DNA of 64,000 nucleotides, taken from positions 248,001-312,000 of the forward strand of contig NZ_JBFRGR010000001.1 in the NCBI RefSeq assembly GCF_052115445.1. Reading direction: 5' to 3'. Shown in pieces: positions 59,860 to 64,000 of this stretch. A model generated the notes under the pieces. It had not been told where the DNA came from. It made no database searches and saw nothing but the letters and a program-made list of their open reading frames with translations. The position numbers and the translations under genes were made by a program. The stretch is from Paenibacillus_E sp052115445. Its GTDB lineage: Bacteria; Bacillota; Bacilli; Paenibacillales; NBRC-103111. Position 1 is the stretch's first letter, and every line of letters begins with the position of its first letter.

Positions 59860-60441
59860 TTATGCTTTACTAGTAACTGTATGTAGTCGGCGAATTTCTT
59901 TCATAATCGCTTCCGTCGCCTGCTCCAGATCCTCTGAACTACCGCCTTCATAAGCGCTCATATCAAGTGGTTTACCATAAACGATCGTCATACGACGGAA
60001 AAGTGAATAGGTACCTACGATGGCTACCGGAACAACGGCCGCGCCCGACTTCAATGCAAGACTAGCAGCGCCTTTCTTCCCCATTCCACCCGCATTGCTT
60101 CTAGATCCTTCAGGAAAAACACCAAGCATATTGCCGTCACGCAGCAGCTGTACAGCAAGGCGAATCGACTCTCTGCTTACGCCTCCGCGTTTAACTGGGA
60201 ATGCGCCTACTTTAGATATGATAGACCCAAGTACTGGTATATCAAACAGCTCCGCCTTGGCCATGAAATGCACCTTGCGGCGCAGTGGTGAACCTAAGAA
60301 TGGTGGGTCCAATAAGCTAGTATGATTACCACACAAAACAACTGCCCCTTGCGTTGGAACATTGTCCATTCCGATAGCACGCATTCGAAAAAAAACGGTG
60401 AAAATAAATCGAAATAAGGCTCTTCCGATGCGATATAGCAT
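59860..60441 (-). CDS. plsC: 1-acyl-sn-glycerol-3-phosphate acyltransferase
   Basis: Second acylation of glycerol-3-phosphate. The 193-residue membrane-associated enzyme has GNHTSLLDPPFL (HX4D catalytic motif), FPVKRGG and GVFPEGSRS (FPEG motif). The ATG at 60441 is about nine bases after AGGTGG; a TTG at 60474 overlaps cmk and is unlikely. It starts three bases after the cmk stop. Confidence 0.92.
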   Translation of the reverse strand: MLYRIGRALFRFIFTVFFRMRAIGMDNVPTQGAVVLCGNHTSLLDPPFLGSPLRRKVHFMAKAELFDIPVLGSIISKVGAFPVKRGGVSRESIRLAVQLLRDGNMLGVFPEGSRSNAGGMGKKGAASLALKSGAAVVPVAIVGTYSLFRRMTIVYGKPLDMSAYEGGSSEDLEQATEAIMKEIRRLHTVTSKA

Positions 60442-60443
60442 CT

Positions 60444-61127
60444 TTATTTGCCACCTCCGACTTTGTCCTTGCAAAGTCCAAGAATTTCGTCCACTACTTC
60501 TTCGATCGTCATTGATGTACTGTCCATCAACACGGCATCATGCGCCCTACGCAGTGGTGAAATTTTCCTAGCCTCATCGAATTGATCGCGACGTGCGATA
60601 TCCTGCTCCAATTCGGAAAGAGTCAGTGTATTGGTACCACTGTTTTCTAATTCCTTGAATCGGCGCTCAGCACGTTCCTTCACACTCGCAGTTAAGAAAA
60701 CCTTAATCTCTGCATCTGGCATGACATGTGTACCAATGTCACGGCCGTCCATGACTACGCCTTTGGAAACAGTCATTTGCTGCTGTAGTGCAACTAACAA
60801 ATGACGTACAGCGCCATAGCTGGCAATTTGTGAAACATGTGTCGTTACGTCCAATGAACGAATCGCTTTCGTCACATCAACACCATCTACGATAACCTGT
60901 TGCCCTTCATCTCCAGGGATGAGCTCAATCTGCATGCGATTGGCTAACGCAGCCACTTCTGTTTCTTGATCAGGTAGCAGCCCTTCTTGCTGTACTTTCC
61001 ACGTTACTGCTCGATACATGGCTCCTGTATCCACGTAAATAAAACCAAGTGCACCGGCAACTAGCCGTGCTATGGTACTTTTACCGGCTCCAGCAGGACC
61101 ATCTATGGCAATATTGAACTTATCCAA
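60444..61127 (-). CDS. cmk: Cytidylate kinase
   Basis: Phosphorylates CMP and dCMP. The 227-residue protein begins DKFNIAIDGPAGAGKST with the P-loop at residues about 9-17, then IYVDTGAMYRAVTWK and VMDGRDIGTHVMPDAEIKVF. TTG start at 61127 with AGGAGG nine bases upstream. First gene of cmk-plsC. Confidence 0.97.
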   Translation of the reverse strand: MDKFNIAIDGPAGAGKSTIARLVAGALGFIYVDTGAMYRAVTWKVQQEGLLPDQETEVAALANRMQIELIPGDEGQQVIVDGVDVTKAIRSLDVTTHVSQIASYGAVRHLLVALQQQMTVSKGVVMDGRDIGTHVMPDAEIKVFLTASVKERAERRFKELENSGTNTLTLSELEQDIARRDQFDEARKISPLRRAHDAVLMDSTSMTIEEVVDEILGLCKDKVGGGK

Positions 61128-61166
61128 GCTGCTGTTCCTCCTAACAATACTTCACAGTACCTTACG

Positions 61167-61192
61167 AACAAAAAAGCAGGCACTTGCCTGCT
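61167..61192 (-). terminator. Intrinsic terminator after the ypfB-like gene
   Basis: AGCAGGCA and TGCCTGCT form a perfect eight-base stem with a two-base centre, followed by six T on the minus strand, about 75 bases after the stop codon. It separates the ypfA/ypfB genes from cmk. Confidence 0.88.
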
Positions 61193-61266
61193 AATTACTA
61201 GAAATTATATCACACAACATGGTCATATGCAAAACTTGGGTTCTATCCTGCCTTGATTTCATGCGC

Positions 61267-61491
61267 TTATGAGCGTTCTTTTTGCGGATGTTCCGGTACG
61301 ATATACGGTTGCCCTTCGAGCGGCTCAACACGTGTGAAATGCTTGCGTATATACGCATTTTGCAGTAATGCTTGTACACAAACTAGCAATATTACAACAA
61401 AAATTACAGCTCTAATAATGACCTTCTCTACTTTCACAGAAAAGCGCAAAAATAACTGTTCATATGGTTCTGCTTCTTGCTCCTTGGACAT
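61267..61491 (-). CDS. Small membrane protein, YpfB-like
   Basis: A 74-residue protein with one hydrophobic helix (VIIRAVIFVVILLVCVQALL, residues about 24-43) and a proline-containing outer tail. It matches YpfB (DUF5359) of B. subtilis in size and position between ypfA and cmk. Function unknown. GGGAG precedes the ATG. Confidence 0.8.
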   Translation of the reverse strand: MSKEQEAEPYEQLFLRFSVKVEKVIIRAVIFVVILLVCVQALLQNAYIRKHFTRVEPLEGQPYIVPEHPQKERS

Positions 61492-61557
61492 GAGATCACA
61501 CTCCCGCTAGCATCCGATATGCATAGCAGTATACCCTTAGCGTTTATGTCTCAATCC

Positions 61558-62211
61558 CTAGCGTTTACGAAAATCCATTTGTCTCTCAAAGCAAAAACGA
61601 ATCAGTTTCTGCCGCTCTCTATCCGCGATCTCTGCAAATCGGATCATAACTAATTGCTTACCCGTCTCCGTTCCTTTCACGCGAACTACTTCACCTGTAA
61701 AAGGAATATGTTCGATCGATCCATTTTTGAATGGCGCAAGTACCCAACAAGAAATGATTGCATTTAAGCCTATCGGAATATGTCCATCACATATAAATGA
61801 AATACCTCCACCGCCAACATCATCGGTCAATCCAATAAATTGGATCTGGTCGTTCAGCTTTACGGCGATTTCTAATTCTGCTAAAACGCGAAGGAAATTT
61901 CTACGTTGTATTTGCGTGATCGCGCTTAACTCTGGAAGCCTCAGTTCGATCAAGCGAATAACATCCTCTGTAAAAGCTACAACTTCTGTTGTGAAATAAT
62001 GCTTCACACCGCCTTGACCTAGGAAATGAGCACTAATTTCATCACCCTGATAAAGTTTTTTTAATCGTCCTGTCTTTTCATTCAAAGGAATTTCAATGAT
62101 AATTGCACTCTCTGTCACATCCGCAATTCTAGACTTATATTCGATTTTGGACTCTTCTTCATCAATACTGTTCATTTGCATATGTAAAATCTGGTTGACC
62201 TTAGGAAGCAA
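61558..62211 (-). CDS. ypfA: Flagellar brake/PilZ-domain protein (YpfA orthologue)
   Basis: A 217-residue protein with an N-terminal YcgR-like domain and a C-terminal PilZ domain that binds cyclic di-GMP through QRRNFLRV (RxxxR) and a second motif normally (D/N)xSxxG. Here that motif reads DVGGGG, with Gly in place of Ser. In B. subtilis YpfA (DgrA) slows motility when c-di-GMP is high. The TTG at 62211 is eight bases after GGAGG and is preferred to the GTG at 62220. Confidence 0.88.
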   Translation of the reverse strand: MLPKVNQILHMQMNSIDEEESKIEYKSRIADVTESAIIIEIPLNEKTGRLKKLYQGDEISAHFLGQGGVKHYFTTEVVAFTEDVIRLIELRLPELSAITQIQRRNFLRVLAELEIAVKLNDQIQFIGLTDDVGGGGISFICDGHIPIGLNAIISCWVLAPFKNGSIEHIPFTGEVVRVKGTETGKQLVMIRFAEIADRERQKLIRFCFERQMDFRKR

Positions 62212-62242
62212 TTTCCGCACCTCCGCGAAGTAATATACATTA

Positions 62243-62248
62243 ATTATA
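62243..62248 (-). promoter_or_regulatory. Extended -10 element upstream of ypfA
   Basis: TGGTATAAT on the minus strand (TATAAT at 62243-62248 with TGn before it). No good -35 is visible. It lies about 30 bases before the ypfA start. Confidence 0.45.
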
Positions 62249-62271
62249 CCATGACCTCACCATTTAGATAG

Positions 62272-62306
62272 AAAAAAAAGAAGCAGGATGATATCCTGCC
62301 TCTTCC
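62272..62306 (-). terminator. Intrinsic terminator after ypeB
   Basis: GAGGCAGGAT and ATCCTGCTTC arms with one mismatch and a short loop are followed by eight T on the minus strand, just after the ypeB stop. Confidence 0.88.
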
Positions 62307-62308
62307 TC

Positions 62309-63679
62309 CTATGATTTTCCTTTTGCAACTTCCGCTTGATCCTGGCGAATTGTCTCTATTTTCTCTTCCATGCCCACATCTGCATTTACGTAAACACGAT
62401 AGATATTGTTATTCATCGTACCGATAAATTCATGACAGAGGACTTCTTCGTCCAGATCATTTTTGATAATCGCAAGCGATTCGCCTGTAACTTTCATTTT
62501 AGAACTCAGTTGCTTACGTGCTTGGTCTACCGTAATTTTCGGTTGGCCAATATTGCGTTTCTTCTGTGAATAAATATAATTGGTCGCTTGTAGCCCTGTT
62601 ACTTCAAGGGTATCTAAAGCAACTTTAACGGTAACTTGTTCCGGATAAATGGTGACATTATTTTCTTTCTTTGCGAACAGAATCGTTGCTGTATTCTGGT
62701 ATTGATCATAACTAATTGCGCTTAAATCCTTGTACTCATGCCCATCCAGAAATTCATTCGCTACGTCTCTCGCTTGACGAAGATTGAATTTCGCAGTTGG
62801 AACATCACGAGACTTCATAAAATAAATCAAATGACCACCTTTTTTGGTGAAATCCATTTGCGTGTCCGTTTTCGAAGCATCATTGCTTGGAATAACAACA
62901 CTATAACTTTGAAACTCTGGTGCACTTCCGCCGTTCTCGACAACTTTGATGCCGCTCGAATCTTTAACCCCAAGGAAATCAATAGCTTTCTTTTTCACTT
63001 GATCTGCCGTCATATCATTGCCCGTCAGCATTTTAACATCATTTTTGGAGAACACATTTAAGCTTCCTGTCCCCCAGTTCAACTCCTCATATCCACCTAC
63101 TTGTTTATCCACAATCTTAAAGCCATCGATAATCGCATTGTCGTGCATTTCATTTTCAGATGCGAGAGCCGTCTCCACATCCATCCATCGCAAATTATTT
63201 GCTATTACTTTATTTTGTACACCCCGAATTTCTTTCGTTATATCAGCAGAATGTGCATACAAGGTGTTCAACGTTTTCATTTCCGCTTCGGTTAAAGGCT
63301 GTTTCGTCATATCGCGAACTGACATGCGGTAAGAGAAATTAGCCATATTCGCTAGGAAATCTTCCGTTTTGTTAAAAGGCAGCAGCATTAAAGGCAATTG
63401 TGTGATATCACTCTGTGCTTGACTGGTTAAACGCCAAACATTAACCAAACCTTTACGGTAGGATGGTTCCGAGGTTTCATTCACCGCCAACGTGTTGCCT
63501 AATTCCGTATGTAGCTTATCCATGTGAAAGGACAGGTCATGAAACGCGCGTTGGTACTGATTCTCAGCCTTAATTAATATCGTATTCTTTTCTTGGTGTT
63601 CCAAATACCCCCACACAGAAGCCCCGATTAAAGCCAACAATAGAAATGGAAACATGACGATACTTAATCTTTTATACAC
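62309..63679 (-). CDS. ypeB: Spore germination protein YpeB
   Basis: A 456-residue protein with one N-terminal membrane anchor (LSIVMFPFLLLALIGASVWG), a helical middle and three PepSY/YPEB-like repeats toward the C-terminus. YpeB protects and localises the cortex-lytic enzyme SleB in the spore. GTG start with GAAAGGAG upstream. In B. subtilis sleB lies directly before ypeB; here the upstream gene is instead a small zinc-ribbon gene. Confidence 0.95.
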   Translation of the reverse strand: MYKRLSIVMFPFLLLALIGASVWGYLEHQEKNTILIKAENQYQRAFHDLSFHMDKLHTELGNTLAVNETSEPSYRKGLVNVWRLTSQAQSDITQLPLMLLPFNKTEDFLANMANFSYRMSVRDMTKQPLTEAEMKTLNTLYAHSADITKEIRGVQNKVIANNLRWMDVETALASENEMHDNAIIDGFKIVDKQVGGYEELNWGTGSLNVFSKNDVKMLTGNDMTADQVKKKAIDFLGVKDSSGIKVVENGGSAPEFQSYSVVIPSNDASKTDTQMDFTKKGGHLIYFMKSRDVPTAKFNLRQARDVANEFLDGHEYKDLSAISYDQYQNTATILFAKKENNVTIYPEQVTVKVALDTLEVTGLQATNYIYSQKKRNIGQPKITVDQARKQLSSKMKVTGESLAIIKNDLDEEVLCHEFIGTMNNNIYRVYVNADVGMEEKIETIRQDQAEVAKGKS

Positions 63680-63778
63680 AGAACTGCTCCTTTCATACCC
63701 AATCTTGCGATTAGTTTTTACGCGTGGAGGCAGGTTTATACAAGATTGACATAAAGTTTATCAAAGCATTCCTACATG

Positions 63779-63811
63779 CAAAAAAAGGCCTATTCGGAAG
63801 AATGGCCTTTC
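63779..63811 (-). terminator. Intrinsic terminator after the small zinc-ribbon gene
   Basis: AAAGGCCATTC and GAATAGGCCTTT arms with one mismatch and a short loop are followed by a T run on the minus strand, one base after the stop codon. Confidence 0.85.
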
Positions 63812-63812
63812 G

Positions 63813-63971
63813 TTAACTTTCGGTTTCTATTTCAAAATCGTGCTCATTACTGCATATACATTGCCGAAATCCAGTTTCAATCTTGTCTTTTTCCTTTTTG
63901 CCTCGCAATACGAACTTCTCACCGCATAACCGACATCGGATCTTCACTTTCACGCGCGTCGTTAATGACAT
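63813..63971 (-). CDS. Small zinc-ribbon-like protein, 52 residues
   Basis: A short frame starting MSLTTRVKVKIRCRLCGEKF at the ATG (63971), with GGGAGGG ten bases upstream, and ending FEIETES. CRLC and CIC form a two-pair Cys pattern (CxxC...CxC) typical of small zinc ribbons. It lies before ypeB and ends at its own terminator. No function known. Bases 63972-64000 hold only its ribosome site and nothing else I recognise. Confidence 0.7.
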   Translation of the reverse strand: MSLTTRVKVKIRCRLCGEKFVLRGKKEKDKIETGFRQCICSNEHDFEIETES

Positions 63972-64000
63972 GTATGCCCTCCCGGTCTATCCCCATTCCA

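Noticed and set aside
1..64000. Prophage, transposase, integrase, toxin-antitoxin, CRISPR or defence island
   Set aside because: No gene with such features was found; the window is almost entirely conserved Bacillales core genes.

Overview
The window looks like a chromosomal core segment of an endospore-forming member of the Bacillales, most likely Paenibacillus or a close relative. The evidence is a moderate GC content, strong AGGAGG-type ribosome binding sites, many TTG and GTG starts, sporulation genes (spoIVA, spoVIF, ypeB, ypjB, the YIEGIA locus), bacillithiol synthesis and a menaquinol:cytochrome c reductase. Gene order closely follows the Bacillus subtilis dinG-to-ypeB region. Almost all genes are on the minus strand; the exceptions are the DUF47/pit pair and a yitT-type gene. 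Six isolated N bases (19491, 23323, 40997, 53700, 55807, 58059) indicate draft sequence. No CRISPR array, prophage, transposase or defence system was found.

Layout. 1-2371: the start of an amidohydrolase gene, then a phosphate transport pair on the plus strand. 2376-9989: rex, dinG, a TPR gene, panB-panC-panD and birA; the pan operon has a structured leader with two matching hairpins and an intrinsic terminator. 9990-10624: a 635-bp gap with a 41-bp tandem repeat and a second repeat-like element. 10625-16089: cca, bshA, bshB1, mgsA, dapB, a TPR gene and a MazG-type gene. 16136-22014: yitT-type gene, ypjB, DUF1405 gene, qcrA-qcrB-qcrC, and the ypiF and ypiB orthologues. 22190-26713: a block not found at this place in B. 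subtilis, holding an unknown gene, a histidine phosphatase, an anti-sigma/sigma pair, a probable small RNA and a secreted polysaccharide deacetylase.

26738-38219: an aromatic amino acid supraoperon, transcribed aroC-aroB-aroH then trpE-D-C-F-B-A, hisC, tyrA. The trp part has its own promoter at the end of aroH, a 13-repeat TRAP binding site and a terminator; the TRAP gene mtrB is also in the window. 38303-46033: a small HTH gene, cheR, ndk, and a menaquinone cluster (hepS, menG, a UbiA-type prenyltransferase, a UbiX-type gene, mqnA, hepT) that points to the futalosine route and feeds the qcr complex. 46110-57181: PAP2 phosphatase, tRNA-Pro, hbs, spoIVA, a YphF-like lipoprotein, two 2Fe-2S ferredoxins around a nucleotidyltransferase, DUF2768, spoVIF, gpsA, plsY, der and the YIEGIA locus. 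57308-63971: fni, ypfD, plsC, cmk, ypfB, ypfA, ypeB and a small zinc-ribbon gene.

The most interesting signals are regulatory: a short orphan transcription unit at 25560-25669 with a consensus promoter, an upstream cre-like site and a terminator; the tandem hairpin leader of panBCD; and the trp leader in which the TRAP repeats themselves can act as the antiterminator strand. No clearly new multi-gene system was recognised. The ferredoxin/nucleotidyltransferase/ferredoxin trio is the best candidate for an uncharacterised protein module.
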